DNA of 64,000 nucleotides from the NCBI GenBank assembly GCA_038093975.1, contig JBBPTG010000003.1, positions 558,001 through 622,000 of the forward strand, in the 5' to 3' direction. The DNA is from Chalciporus piperatus. Taxonomy: Eukaryota; Basidiomycota; Agaricomycetes; Boletales; Boletaceae. The notes beneath the pieces are model-generated. The model was not told the DNA's origin. It worked only from the letters and a program-made list of their open reading frames with translations, and did not search any database. Positions 11,310-23,023 of the stretch are shown one piece after another; position 1 is the first letter of the stretch, and each line of letters starts with the position of its first letter. The position numbers and the translations under genes are program-made.

Positions 11310-12847
11310 ATGTCCACGCGTTTTGCCTCTGCCCTTCTCCTCGCTGCCTCTCTCGCTCGCGCTTCCGTCGCTCCTGCTAAGTGGTACCACGAAGAGGACC
11401 ATCCAGCCTATAGCCTGTTCAGGCGTGGTGGTAGTAATGATGGAGTTACTTACGCCGCCGTAGGAACGCCCGGTAAGCTCTCGTCAGTCTCCTCAGAATT
11501 CAAACTAACAAGACCCGAACAGAATGGTCAGCCGGCTTTCCCGCCCTGACCGCCGCAACAGAGGGCATGCCTCAGGCATGGCTCGATGTGCTGAATGCTG
11601 CTGTCGCAGCTGGCAAGATCCCCAACGTCCCTGTAGCCACGAGCACCAACGCTGAAAACCCAGTCTACCCCTCGGGCTACGATCCCAATAGCGCCGAGGT
11701 TTGCTCTTCGACATACAAGTGTGTCACTCCTGGCGATGTTTGGAATGCTCCCGACGGAACCATTGCGCTCAGCTTTGACGATGGCCCTCTTCCGGTTCGT
11801 TTCTGGTTCCTCGTGTAATGATTGGCTGACAAATTCGCCATAGTCCTCAGATACTCTCTACCAATTCCTCGCCAGCAATAACCAGCGAGCCACTCATTTC
11901 TTCATCGGTCAGAACATCCTTCAGAATTACCAACAATTCATCACTGCTTTCTCTGTCAACCAAGACGATATCGCCTGTCACACGTGGACACACCCCTTCA
12001 TGACTACGAAGACGAATGAAGAGGTTTTGGCAGAATTGGGCTGGACTATGTTTCTGATCCATAACTCTACGGGCGGGCGCTTACCCCGATTCTGGCGGCC
12101 CCCGTACGGCGACTCTGATATGCGTGTTCGCGCCATCGCTCAAGAGGTCTTTGGGCTCACCACGGTCATCTGGAACCAGGAGTAAGTACTGTTCTTTCCC
12201 TGCGGACGTCCCCTTCATCTAATTCCGAGCCTCCGACTAGTACAGACGACTGGACACTTGACCAAAACCCTCCTCTCACGACACAGGAGAAGATCAGTGA
12301 ACAGATGCAGACGTGGCTCACAGGTTAGCTTTGTGTTCATCGTTTGTCTTCTATCTCGCTGAATGCAATGGCACGCGCAAGGTCCCAAGTCACCTGGCCT
12401 TGTTATCTTGGAACACGAGCTGTCGGAGCAGGCTGTCACGAGCTTCATGAATGCGTACCCTCTCATGGTCGCCAATGGCTGGAAACGCGTCTCGCTCGCA
12501 CAAGTGGATGGTCTCGGAGGGTATCAGAATGCGCTGGATAATCTTTCTCCCGTTTCTCTTGCGCAGGTCGCCGACCTCAATGTCAAGCGTCCTGTGACCA
12601 ACACAACCACTCAGCAGTAAGTCCACCGCCCGTCTGTTGCGGGTTACTGGCTAATACGATGAACAGCCCGACACCTTCTGCTGGTCACACCGCTGCTTCG
12701 AGCTCCAAGTCGAGTTCCTCTCACGGTACCACTGCTTCACCCCACGCGAACCAGAAGAGTGGAGCCGATCACTTCACTGCTATGTCTTTTGTGGTCCCAG
12801 GTGTTGCCGCCGTTATGGCTGCCATTGCAGGCACCGTTCTTGTTTAA
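11310..12847 (+). CDS. GPI-type chitin deacetylase (CE4 family)
   Basis: This enzyme removes acetyl groups from cell-wall chitin to give chitosan. The N-terminus is a signal peptide (MSTRFASALLLAASLARAS). The CE4 polysaccharide deacetylase motifs appear in order: ALSFDDGPLP (motif 1, catalytic Asp-Asp), ACHTWTHPFM (motif 2, metal-binding H-xxx-H), RFWRPPYGDSD (motif 3), an NQDTDDW segment (motif 4) and GLVILEHEL (motif 5). The Ser/Thr-rich tail ends in a hydrophobic segment (FVVPGVAAVMAAIAGTVLV) without a basic tail, the pattern of a GPI-anchor signal, so the enzyme is probably wall- or membrane-bound. At least six short introns are needed, including one that splits the first motif region after DDGPLP. 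All catalytic motifs look intact. Confidence 0.93.
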
Positions 12848-13279
12848 CTTGGGTTTTGGGAAGCGTTCACACATGGATACATTACTACTGCATTAGCTTG
12901 TTTCTTGGTTATATTACATTTCTAGGGGAATTATACATGCGTTTCACATCGGACCGCAGTGCATAATGGCCGCACCGACGCGTTGGTTCATGATCGCATG
13001 CATCGTATGTTAGCAAAACACTGTGCCGACGCCCAACAATGAAAGGTATCTGATCGTGGTCCTAAATACTGAATGTGTGAATTTGTACACCCGCTGTAGT
13101 AAGTCGTAGCATCACAAAATAAACGTCAAGACATCCATCCCAAACGTGAACTCGGTCTAGTCGCTACTGGTACACCAGTATGACCGTCCAAACCCTCGGA
13201 GTCAACACACCTGGCTAGATCCCCGGGGTGTGAAATAGCGACCGAAAGCGCCGCTTACGTCCCAACAGATCCTTGCACT
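12848..13279. other. Convergent intergenic region, chitin deacetylase / STE20 kinase
   Basis: The 3' ends of two convergent genes meet here. It is AT-richer than its surroundings, with AATAAA-like sequence near 13118 (AAAATAAACG). I see no gene. Confidence 0.5.
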
Positions 13280-15628
13280 CTATGATGACAGGATGCTTGG
13301 CCATTTGATCCGAAGCCCTTCAAGCCAACGCATGTACAAAAGTTCGGCTATAGGTGACTTGCGCGCCTGGGCAGTTGCGTCGTCTGCCTTCAAAAGGTGT
13401 GTGGACGGTGGGCCGCTGGAGTCTACTGGGATACCTGGAAGGTCCTCTTGAACTTCAGTGACAACCAAACCTCTGGCGGTCATCTCGCTTTTACGGATGA
13501 TTCTCTTGTGGGGGAACAGACCACGAGAAGTTTGTACGTGTTGACGGACGCCAGAATTTCTGAAATATTGCGAATGGTTAGCAACAAAATTCATCCGACC
13601 GCTGAAATAGACGTACTCGTTTATTCCGGAAAGGATGTCAAGTATGATATTGTAGGAAAGAGCCGGATTGGCATCGCGCAGATCAGTGAAACCTCGAGTT
13701 ATCATGCTCAGAGACTCGATCTCCCGCGCATCCATATCGTCGTGAAGGGCCTTCGCGAGGCGGTCAGTACGAGCCAGACAGTTTCGTTAGGTTGCACCCA
13801 CGTTCTGAAGCACGGGGAGTACCACGTCGTCGATCATTGCCCGTCCAGCTCGTTCCGATTCGCTTGCTTTTCGCTTGGACGACAAGCGTTCTTTGGTCGG
13901 TGAACTGGATGTTGGCGAACTTGGAGGATCATCTCTGCGTGTGGTCCCAACGTACTCCGCAGATATCCTTAGAGATCCAATGGTATCGACCTTCTTCACG
14001 GGTCTGATGGTATCCACACCAGTTCCCAAGTCAGCTTCTCTCATCACTGTCCCAGCCCCTGTGGTTTTGTGCCTTGCGGCATACGAAGAACGCTTCATGG
14101 ATCGGACGGAGCCAGAGAAAGCCGGTGGTGGTGCATCGTGGGGTAGCGCACTCTCCGGTGGAGTGGAAGGACCGCCTGCGTCACTTGAAGGGCTGTCCGT
14201 CTCAGCGAGCAGAGTCGGAATGTCCTGTTCTTCGGGTATTGATTTGATCATGACGGTAGAACGCGAAGCTTGGCTGCTCATCCCGACACCGCTTGATGCT
14301 AGAAATTCGCTGCGTTTAACAGCACCTCCCATGTCGATGGGCCTCTCTTCCTCTTCCTCTGCTTCGTAGATCGAAGGATCCTCTTCTTCGTCATCCATAT
14401 CAGGAAGCAGGTCTCGGGTAGCGCTACTAAACGTCCCCATGACAGACGAGCTTTTGACAGTCTCAAAGTTCCAATCGCTGCGTATAGTGGCATTAATCTC
14501 CCAGTTTGCAGTCCCTCCGACGGTGGGTTGGTATATTTGGGGGGTCTTTTGCGGAGATCGGGCACGGAATTCCTGGTAACGCTCGACGAGTTCCGCAAGA
14601 TATGATGTCTTCTTGGCCCCCTTGATGAATCTGTGCTGGAGAAGCTCTTTTGCCGAGGGACGCTGGATAAGTATGGTGTGAGAACGTATTCCAAACACGG
14701 TCAAGGTCACCATACCATAGCAGGGTCTTTTGTGAGACACAGTGAGACAAATTCTTTGAATGCGGCACTAAAGTTTCCCTCGAGTGTCGGAGGCTTCGCT
14801 TTGGGAATAAGGAAAAGGACCCGCATGGGATGGTACTCTGCCAAAGGTGGCTCGCCCGTCGCCATCTCTATCGCAGTGATGCCCAAACTCCACATGTCGG
14901 CTTTGGCATCATATCCAGCTTGACGAATGACTTCAGGTGCCATCCAGAATGGAGTACCGACGAACGTGTGTCTGAGAGTGCTCGTGAGTTGCGCCGCAAC
15001 ACCGAAATCCGCAAGTTTGACTTTGCCGGTGGCCGAAAGCAAGACGTTTGCTGCTTTGATATCTCTGTGGATGGTACCCTCTGAATGAAGATAGTCGAGA
15101 CCGAAAAGCAACTCGCGACACATGACGGCGATGTGTGACTCTGGAAAGACACCAGGCTTGAGAAGGTCGAGGCATGACCCTCCGGCGAGGTACTCCATGA
15201 CGATCCACAACTTGTAGGCCACGACGAAGGAACCATAGTATCGGGTGACATATTCGGAGTCGCACTGAGCTAGACTGGCAATTTCTTGTTGGATCTCCAA
15301 TATGTCGTCATCCGAGTCCTCCAAGTCTGTGCAAGGAAGCGACGATGAAGACCAGGGCGCAAACGCGCGCCAATGCAACGAACGTACCGATTTGTTTGAT
15401 AGCCACTATCTGCTTGGTCTCATTGTGCATCGCCTTGTAGACGGTCCCGAAGCTGCCAGTACCAAGCTTGTCCAGCAAGATGTACTGGCTTGCAGGGTTG
15501 CTGCTGGGAATAGGGTAGGGTTCTCTGAGTGCAGCCTGACTGTCAGTGCTCGTCATTGGGGAAATCTGCGACGGACGTTCGAGGTCAGCATAGGAGGGTT
15601 TTCTGAGACGATTGCTGGGCGGAGACAT
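13280..15628 (-). CDS. STE20/GCK-type serine/threonine protein kinase
   Basis: This is a germinal-centre-kinase-like STE20 kinase, close in layout to fungal Nak1/Kic1/Sid1 kinases that act in polarity and septation pathways. The kinase domain follows a short N-terminal arm. It has the glycine loop [15 protein letters not shown], the VAIKQI lysine, [14 protein letters not shown], the catalytic loop [18 protein letters not shown], and [11 protein letters not shown], the STE20 signature. [19 protein letters not shown] closes the domain. A long regulatory tail contains acidic and Ser/Pro-rich sequence. It ends with [20 protein letters not shown], a conserved C-terminal block. The start at 15628 ([10 protein letters not shown]) is preferred over an upstream in-frame ATG because it sits nearer the conserved region. 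Splicing near the last 300 bases is unclear. A branch-like CTAAC is visible, but the donor is not a good match. Confidence 0.88.
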
Positions 15629-16138
15629 GGTTGTCTGAGCCAAAGCTGGGCAGACGTATAAGGTGTACACATGCAGGTATCTTTACCCAACGAGGTACGT
15701 TCGTCTACACGTGTTCAACGGCGCGGTTATCGTCCCAGGAGTTGGCAATCCAACTGCCAGCGGATTTCCCATCCCTGCAAATCTGCTCGAGAATCGCGAT
15801 CGACAATGGACTTGCCAATCGAAATGCCTCTCTCAATCAAACGTTCCAGTGGACTTTCAGGAGTGGTATACGAAGGTCGTACAGATGGGGGCTCGCCGGA
15901 CATCTTTCGTCATAGCCAAGTCATAGCCGTCTCCGGGCGCGGAGATAGTCCGAAATTAGCGACGAATGGGTCAGACGGTATGAATCATGACGAAGAGCGC
16001 TCCATTCATGGGCATAGCAGGGCATGTCGAGTTGATCAAGGTAGGGCATACAAATATGATGAAAGTAAAAACAGCGAATCTCCAGCATGGTGATAATGGC
16101 CCTCTCCCGACCTGACAACATCATCTGCTACCGCGATC
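15629..16138. other. Kinase promoter and RPL35 3' region
   Basis: No gene is supported. Open frames on the plus strand here lack family similarity or coding character. The region should carry the kinase promoter and the RPL35 terminator. Confidence 0.45.
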
Positions 16139-16703
16139 TCATGCCTTGACTGCGTATTTGCGGATAGGGAAGTGGATGTCCTTCTTGTGTTGCTTTAGCG
16201 TCTTCAACGACAACTCGTTCTACAAAATCACGCGTAAGATATCTCAGCATGACGTATGCGATCGGAGAGACAATATCTCACCTTGGTCATTCTCCGTCTA
16301 ATTGCACGAGTCTTCCTGGGTCGGAGGTCAAGGGGGAGGTACTTCTTGTTCTTGTAGTACTCCCGGAGATTTTGGCGCGACTTCTGGTTCATCACAGTCA
16401 AGACCCGTGCGATCGACTTCCGCACGACAGTGCTGAAAAGGAGAGTACATTCAGATGCGGCCGCTCGCCAAATACACGTAACTGAATTCCGCATACATCT
16501 TGGTAAGTTTTGAAGGAGCCCCGCCTGTGGTCTTCTGTACCCGAAGGGTAAGCAGCTCGTTCTTGAGCTCAGCCAATTGTTTGGTCAAGTCATTCTTGGA
16601 CCTATGGGTAGCGAAAGGCGATCGGATCAGATTGCCCAACAGAGTTACACCGCATGGATGCTCACTTGGACTGGAGCTCGTAGGCCTTGACTTTGCCGGG
16701 CAT
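16139..16703 (-). CDS. RPL35: 60S ribosomal protein L35 (uL29)
   Basis: This is cytosolic large-subunit ribosomal protein uL29, located near the polypeptide exit tunnel. Exons on the minus strand give [13 protein letters not shown], then [34 protein letters not shown], and [40 protein letters not shown] follows, and the last exon (16139-16219) reads [20 protein letters not shown] and ends in YAVKA. The spliced length is about 124 residues, the normal size. The gene sits between the STE20 kinase and HIS6, with only about 240 bases to the HIS6 stop codon, so its promoter must be compact. Several introns in such a short ribosomal protein gene are normal for basidiomycetes. Confidence 0.95.
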
Positions 16704-16946
16704 TTTGATGGTAGTGTCTAGACATGAGCGACAGGATTAGATTGGCCACAGACGATGGGTGCCGACGTAGGATCTACTGGCACACGTCGGCAGCATTGAA
16801 CTCACCTTGAGGGGGCTGTCGTGTAGGTTGTCCGCGACGGCGAGCAATGTTGTCTCGCTTACGCGAGCGAGGACTGTACAGTTTATGAGCCACAATTCTC
16901 ACGGACCCAATTTGGAATATTGTGCCCCTGTTTCTAACATACATGT

Positions 16947-18274
16947 TTACGATCGTACCACTGTCTGTTCGTTCGTTGCTCTCATCACCTCCACCAATTC
17001 CTCAAAATTAACTAGGGTACCTCCAAAAATATCCAGCGCACTAAAATTTGTCAATACATTGCTTGCCGGTCTGGACATTGAATCTACCTACCTTCCATAT
17101 GTAAGATCGACCTTTCCGTTCGAGAGCGAATCTACCAGAGCTAGATCCGAAACATCTGTGCACAGTCAGCAGACAACACAAGACCCAGAAGATTCAAACC
17201 TCACGCTTCGCTCCTCCTGCATACGTGGTAGGGATTGCTGCCCATTCTCCAAGTCCTGCAATTGGAATGAGTTCATACCTTGGAGGATATTGTACACGGA
17301 ATACTCGCTTCTTACGAGATCTTCGTCAATACCCTGACAAAGTCCCTCGACATCCGCGGCATGAACGAGGAATTCACTACGGTCAACAGAAACACTCAGA
17401 CATGTGCATGATACGAGCGCGTGCGTGCGGACTTGCCTGCAATGCGACGACAGCATGTCGAGCGATTCTAGGGTAACCTCGTTAAACGTCCGAGCAGTGC
17501 TGCGATCGCTCTTGACCAACCTTTGGATACCTCCATATCCGTAATATCCTGCCATTTATTCATGGCTACAAACCACCCATCCCCTCGGCGTCGACAACTG
17601 TTTGATTTCATCCAATCGTCATCACCCTCTCGCTCGAAACATGCGCACACAGCCAGGCCTACCTCACATCCACGACGAGTCTCTCCTTCCCAACAGCCTT
17701 TGAGATAGCCTCAAGTCTTTCCCGGGAAAACTTTCCCTCGGGGAACAGATATGAAGTCACAATGACCTGTCAATGTGCAGACGCTTATATTAGACGGAGA
17801 TCAGCAGCAACGTTGTGACCATCATTGCCCCACCTTACTAGCACCCGCATCTAGCCATTCCTGTGCATTCGTGGGCGTTATTCCGCCGCCGATCTGCAAA
17901 CCACCTGGAACGCGGTCAGTGGAGATGAACGGTGTCGTCAGGGGGAATCGAAGTAGTGCGCACCAGGCCAGGCTGCCAGTGCTTCTTTCGCGGCCTCGTC
18001 GTTTCTGGGGCCCAGTTTTATGACATGTCCGCCTTGGAGGTCATATTGTCGATATAGACGCGCAAAATCTCCTGGAGATTGGCTGAGGATTGAGAGGGAA
18101 TGCGCTTAGATGAATAGTAGGCATATAAACGAATGGACCAAACCTTGCGACAAAGTTGGTTTTGAGTGCGCTTGGATCAGTATCGGATAGTGTCCCTCCA
18201 ACGATCTGCTTCACCTGTCCGTCGTGGAGATCAATACATGGCTTGAAAGCACTACGACGTTTGCAATGAGCCAT
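16947..18274 (-). CDS. HIS6: ProFAR isomerase HIS6 (histidine biosynthesis)
   Basis: This is a HisA-type TIM barrel that isomerises ProFAR to PRFAR, the fourth step of histidine synthesis. The N-terminus [20 protein letters not shown] followed by VKQIVGGTL is the diagnostic first strand with the catalytic aspartate. Later exons give [54 protein letters not shown] and [15 protein letters not shown]. Then comes [20 protein letters not shown] (the eukaryotic form of the second half-barrel), and finally [31 protein letters not shown]. The stop codon at 16947 follows a short tail. Exons are small and about six introns are required. The order of blocks matches yeast His6 throughout, and nothing appears missing. 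Confidence 0.93.
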
Positions 18275-18420
18275 TGTCGGCGTTGTCCGATGTCACTCCC
18301 GAGACGGCGATCAAGAACTAGAGGCAAGCAATCAAATGCAGCAAACCAATTCAGGATATGTCTCTTGTTACATGCGAGTGGACAGCAAAAAAAGCAAAGT
18401 GCAAAGTACACGAATGATCT

Positions 18421-20498
18421 TTAATATTCGAAAGAAGCTTCCATGATTCGTGTCAGGTGCTCCCTGCCGTCTTCACCGGCGATGTTGCCAATGTTTGGCG
18501 CAAGGTCAAGAACACGACGTTGCGGGATGGTACCCTCAACTAGGGACGGGATATCGTCCTTTTTATAGCCGACGGCCTTCAAGCCACGGGGCACACCGAG
18601 TCCGTCAAGGAAACGAGCGATCGACTCATACAAGTAGGAACCAATCTCAGAGTCTGGAATGCTCGTTATAGATGGGTCGGTAACGGTCGTGTTGTTAAAG
18701 ATGGCCAAGGCTTCGCGGTGGCGATCAGGCGAAGATGGTGCGGTGAATTGGAAGACTAGGCAAAGGGGATAAGGAAACCAGTGATGATGAATGAAGAAAC
18801 CGAAAACCTACCTGCGGGACCAGTGAGAGCGACGCTGTGAATTGTACAGCCTAGGGTGAATGTAGTGAACCAGGAGCAAGCGTTGTAACATACCTGACAC
18901 CGTGAGGGATGATTGGGCCGTCGACTAGGTATCCAGGGTGCTTGTATCTCGGCCCTTTCTTGTTCAAACCGGAGATCTGAACCGAGGTGAATCAGCCAAT
19001 CGAATCTGATGAGACCGCTAAAGCATACCGGGTAGCTCATGCCGTGGCACAAATGCACACCGGCATTTCCGAATCCAATACCAGCGAAGGAAGCAGCGAG
19101 ACTGGAACAAAAACCCAGGTTATATGCACGTAGGCAAATGAACATAAATAAATGCGTACAGCATTTGGCTTCTTGCTTCGTGATCGGTCTTGTCTTTGGC
19201 AACTCGGGGGAGGTACTTCACTGTGGTCCTTAGTGCCCACATAGAGAAGATGTCAGCAACTGGGTTGCTGCCCTGGTATGCCGGCCGGAGGATTGGGTTG
19301 GCTGGGCGGGGCGTACGTTCCGTGTAACTGGAGAATGTCAGTCAGAACAAGGTCAAGACAACCACGGTGGTCCTCACGGGATCGCAGTATAACTCTCCAT
19401 GCTGTGGAAGAGCACATCAAGACCTGCGCTAATGTGGACTTCTGTCGGGCAGGTCTCGGTGTTTTCAGTGTCGACAATACCCAGTACGGGTTTAAGTGCA
19501 CGGTTTGCAATACCAGTCTTGAAAGAGCGCGACGTGACATCGAAAATGGCCGCTCCAGTAGTCTCGGAGCCAGTTCCAGCAGTGGTCGGGACTGAATCGA
19601 GCTCAGAATCGGGGGAGAAAAAGAACGATGATGTACTTACTTGCGATGAGAGGTCTCAGAGGCTGTGAGATGGGAAGGCCCTTGCCAACAGGGGCATTCA
19701 CGAAATCCATGAGGTCATTGTCCTTGTAGACGGTGAACCTGGGGAAGGTCAATTGACGAATACATTGAATAGTGTTCGAATACATACAAGTTGGCAGCTT
19801 TGGCGGTGTCGATGACACTTCCACCTCCGACACTGTGATAGACCCTCGGGAGTTGTTCTATCGTGTGATCAGAGGTATTACTCACGCCAAGAAGTGGCTA
19901 AAGTCGTGCTGCCTGGCCCAGTCAATTGCCCTGCGCCAGCTTTCCTCTGTGGGTTCAGCGACGACTTGATCAAAGACCTCGAAGGGAAGATCCTCCTGAG
20001 CCTGCAGGGACTCGAGAGCCTGGGAAATGAGATCCGTTCAGCGAGTGAGATATCTTCTGGGACGAATATCTTACGGTAGCCATCGGCTTAAGCTTGCCTA
20101 CAACAGGGTCGGTGAACACGCCAACCTGTAGTAGGAACGGGAATGTGAGTGCGAAAGCAGCTGAGGGTGTGGATCCGTACCTTGCGGGCCTTCATGTTCT
20201 TGAGATCCATGCCGACCTCACGGGTGACACCTTCACCAAACCTGAGGTTAGATGCAGCCACCTACAAGAACGATGAGAGGAGAGATGAAGGATTGGTGAA
20301 TGAATGTCGAACCTCGAATGCATACTCCTTCTGGACGGCGTTTACGGGCGTAGCAAACCGCCTGAGCTGATTGAGAGCCTTTACGCCGTGTGCGTGTGAG
20401 TGTGCATGAGCTGCGGTGGAGCAGCTATGGCAGGGACAAGCAGAATGTTGAGCAGCGTTGATGAGACGAAGGATAGTCGTCCTCGAAGTTGCAGCCAT
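18421..20498 (-). CDS. Hydroxyacid-oxoacid transhydrogenase, mitochondrial (ADHFE1-like)
   Basis: This is a type III iron-containing alcohol dehydrogenase family protein. The animal enzyme oxidises 4-hydroxybutyrate while reducing 2-oxoglutarate to D-2-hydroxyglutarate in mitochondria. The N-terminus is Ser/Thr/Arg/His-rich and lacks acids before residue 50 (MAATSRTTILRLINAAQHSA), as expected for a targeting sequence. Then come NAVQKEYAFEV, ASNLRFGEGVTREVGMDLKN, VGGGSVIDTAKAANL (cofactor binding), FMDFVNAPVGKGLPI-like sequence and [37 protein letters not shown] carries metal-ligand histidines, and DGPIIPHGVSVALTGPAVF follows. The C-terminus reads IPQRRVLDLAPNIGNIAGED. Around eight exons are needed. 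The start codon is 165 bases from that of the aspartic protease, so the two share a divergent promoter. Confidence 0.92.
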
Positions 20499-20662
20499 GG
20501 TGAATGCGGAGAAGAAGGAGAGTTCATTCCGGAGTCTTTCCGGAAGTAGACATGCGGGGAACCACGTGGTGGCTGTGACAGGAAAGGAAAACTCGGAAGA
20601 GTATTGCTTGGCCAGTTCTTCGCTCGTACTTTTCGCTCTTTCGAATTCGCTCGTTTCTGCAA

Positions 20663-22800
20663 ATGGCCATAAAAATACCAATACAAAGAACAAGCTCTCT
20701 CCACAAAAGAAGCGGGGCAACCTCTCTTTCGCTATCCACTCCTTCAAAACTCGCGAACAATCACATCCTAGCAGCAACCTCAAACACCTCCCTTTCTCTC
20801 AGGTTCGTTGCCAGCTCATCCTCGTCTCTCGTAATAACACCCACACAGCGACGTGCAAGACTTGGTTTACATTGCCAATGTATGTGGTCTTCACTCTCTT
20901 ATCATCTCACCTCTCTCATTCGCGTCATAGATCACCATCGGAGGCGTCTGTAAGCCTGTCCGAGTTGTCATGGAACAAGGACTGCCGACTGACGCTCGCA
21001 CCGCTAGCTTATCCTGTACAACTCGACACCGGCTCATCAGGTCAGTCAAGCATAACACTCGTTTGTCTTCAATTTTGACAATATATTATTAGATCTATGG
21101 GTAAAGCCCACAACGGGCCAGCTTCCAAGTGCCCAGGCTAGCGTCAGTAGTGCGCTCATTAGCCGTATTTCCTGCTCTGACGTTCATTCTAGTCGACCAA
21201 TCTCAACCTCACCGTAAGTCTCGACTGCGTCGTCGCGTGTTATCGAGACTCACAGCCCACAGTACGGCATTGGCTGGGCAGCGGGAAATGTGGCATATGC
21301 TCCAACAACGTTTGCAGGGTACACACGACTCCAGCTTTCTCAAACGACCAGCGACTAACACTATCTCAGAATCACCGTACCTCAACAAGCCTTCTTGGAT
21401 GTTTCGTCTGCTGCTAACCCTGCACTCCAATATGGGGCAGTGGGAATTATGGGCCTCGGATTTGATTCGCTTTCCAACATTGATGCAATCATGAATTCGA
21501 CCGGATCGTCCTCAGGGCGGACGCTGCTCTACAATCTCTTCCACGACAATCCGAGCGAACCCAATTTTATCGCTTTCTCACTCCAAAGCTCCAAAGATGG
21601 CGCTAACATCCAGGGAACCTTCGCAGTCGGTGAAACAGATCCGCAATATTCAAACATCACGAGCACAAACAAAATCCCGACGTTCCCGGCCACCGCACCT
21701 TCACGTTGGAACGTCCTGCTAGATTCATTTATCGTCGGAACTCAGACAATTTCCGTCTCAACCACCGTGGCCGGCGCACCTTCCAACAAGGCTGTCGTTT
21801 TGCTTGATAGCGGGACATCATACACGTAAGCAGCTAATTGATGGTTGTTTGAAATGCGATTGACGTGGACAACTGTTTCAAGATATGCACCCGTCGATGT
21901 GTGCACAGCCATTTATGGCGGTGTTTCTGGTGCAAGCTACAATCCCAACCTCGGCCAGTGGGTCGTTCCTTGTAGCGCCGAGATTGATATCGCCCTTCAA
22001 ATTGGGTATGTCATCATTTTTGATATCGGCAGACGGTTCGCTGACAGGTTTCGAGAAACCAAATCTTGCCCATTCATCCACTTGACGTTTCACCCACAAG
22101 TTTGGGTGACCCAAACACCTGCGTGGGGTCTTTCGTTCCACAGAGTTTGTCCGTAGGCGGTGGCCAATTGTAGGTCAGAGCTGCCACCACGTCACAACCG
22201 CGCTAACCGTCCCACAGCGACTGGCTCGTCGGTGACAACGTTTTACGCTCCTTTTATACCCTTTACGACTTTGGAGACTTTAACGCCTCCGGGAACACAG
22301 GCAACCCATACGTTCAAATGCTGGCCCTTGTTGATCCCAACCAAGCCTCTATCGAATTCCACGATGTTCGGGGCGGCACCCCGAACTCGAACATCACCTA
22401 CAATGTCTCCAACGATGGGTCAGGAACCACGACAGTCACGCTGTCGGCAGATGCTGCCTCGATTCTTGACAACCTCTCCAAATACCTCCCAGCAATGCTT
22501 GCTGTCATGGCATTGAATGCCTTGGTGCTGATAATCCTCGTCTTTGTGGGCATCACCCTTCTTTGCAAACGCCGTCGCAAGAACCCTCAAGCGCGGAATC
22601 CGCCTGGACGTTTTGCCCCAATGCCCATAAATACCAATGTTGCATCGGCGACCCACAGGTTCTCGGAATTCTCTGAGGACCCCCATTCGTACGAGCCAGT
22701 GTCGATGGCTCTTACAGAAGACCGTCTTTTCGTCCCTCCCTCACCCGCCTTTAGGAGTGAAGGTTCCCAAGGTTCTTCCCGCCCAAACTCAATGGCATAG
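20663..22800 (+). CDS. Membrane-anchored pepsin-like aspartic protease (family A1)
   Basis: This is an extracytoplasmic aspartic protease with a C-terminal membrane anchor. Splicing gives NTSLSLSDVQDLVYIANITI, GGVSYPVQLDTGSSDLWVKP (first catalytic Asp in DTGSS), YGIGWAAGNVAYAPTTFAG, ITVPQQAFLDVSSAANPALQ and YGAVGIMGLGFDSLSN. The second catalytic Asp is in KAVVLLDSGTSYTYAPVDVC. Then DWLVGDNVLRSFYTLYDFGD completes the fold. A hydrophobic helix (MLAVMALNALVLIILVFVGI) followed by KRRRK places a Ser/Pro-rich tail in the cytoplasm. Both DTG/DSG motifs are intact. The chosen start is the first ATG in the frame that joins this exon, but no signal peptide follows it, so an upstream exon or a different start is possible. 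About eight introns. Confidence 0.85.
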
Positions 22801-23023
22801 TCCATCGTCTGTGTCTTGTAACCGGGTGCTGCTCTTTGCTCAGTTCCATACTCCCTACCTATCGCTTCGACTTTTGTGTATCATCATCAGTTGGACTTTG
22901 GGATATGGGGGTATTGGATGGACTGTTTGTCACGGACTTTTTCACTGTTCACATGTTGTAAGCTTAGTATATGCTCGATTGCAGCGGAATATCTACGCCC
23001 TACAGGCAGTAAAAGCGTACGCC

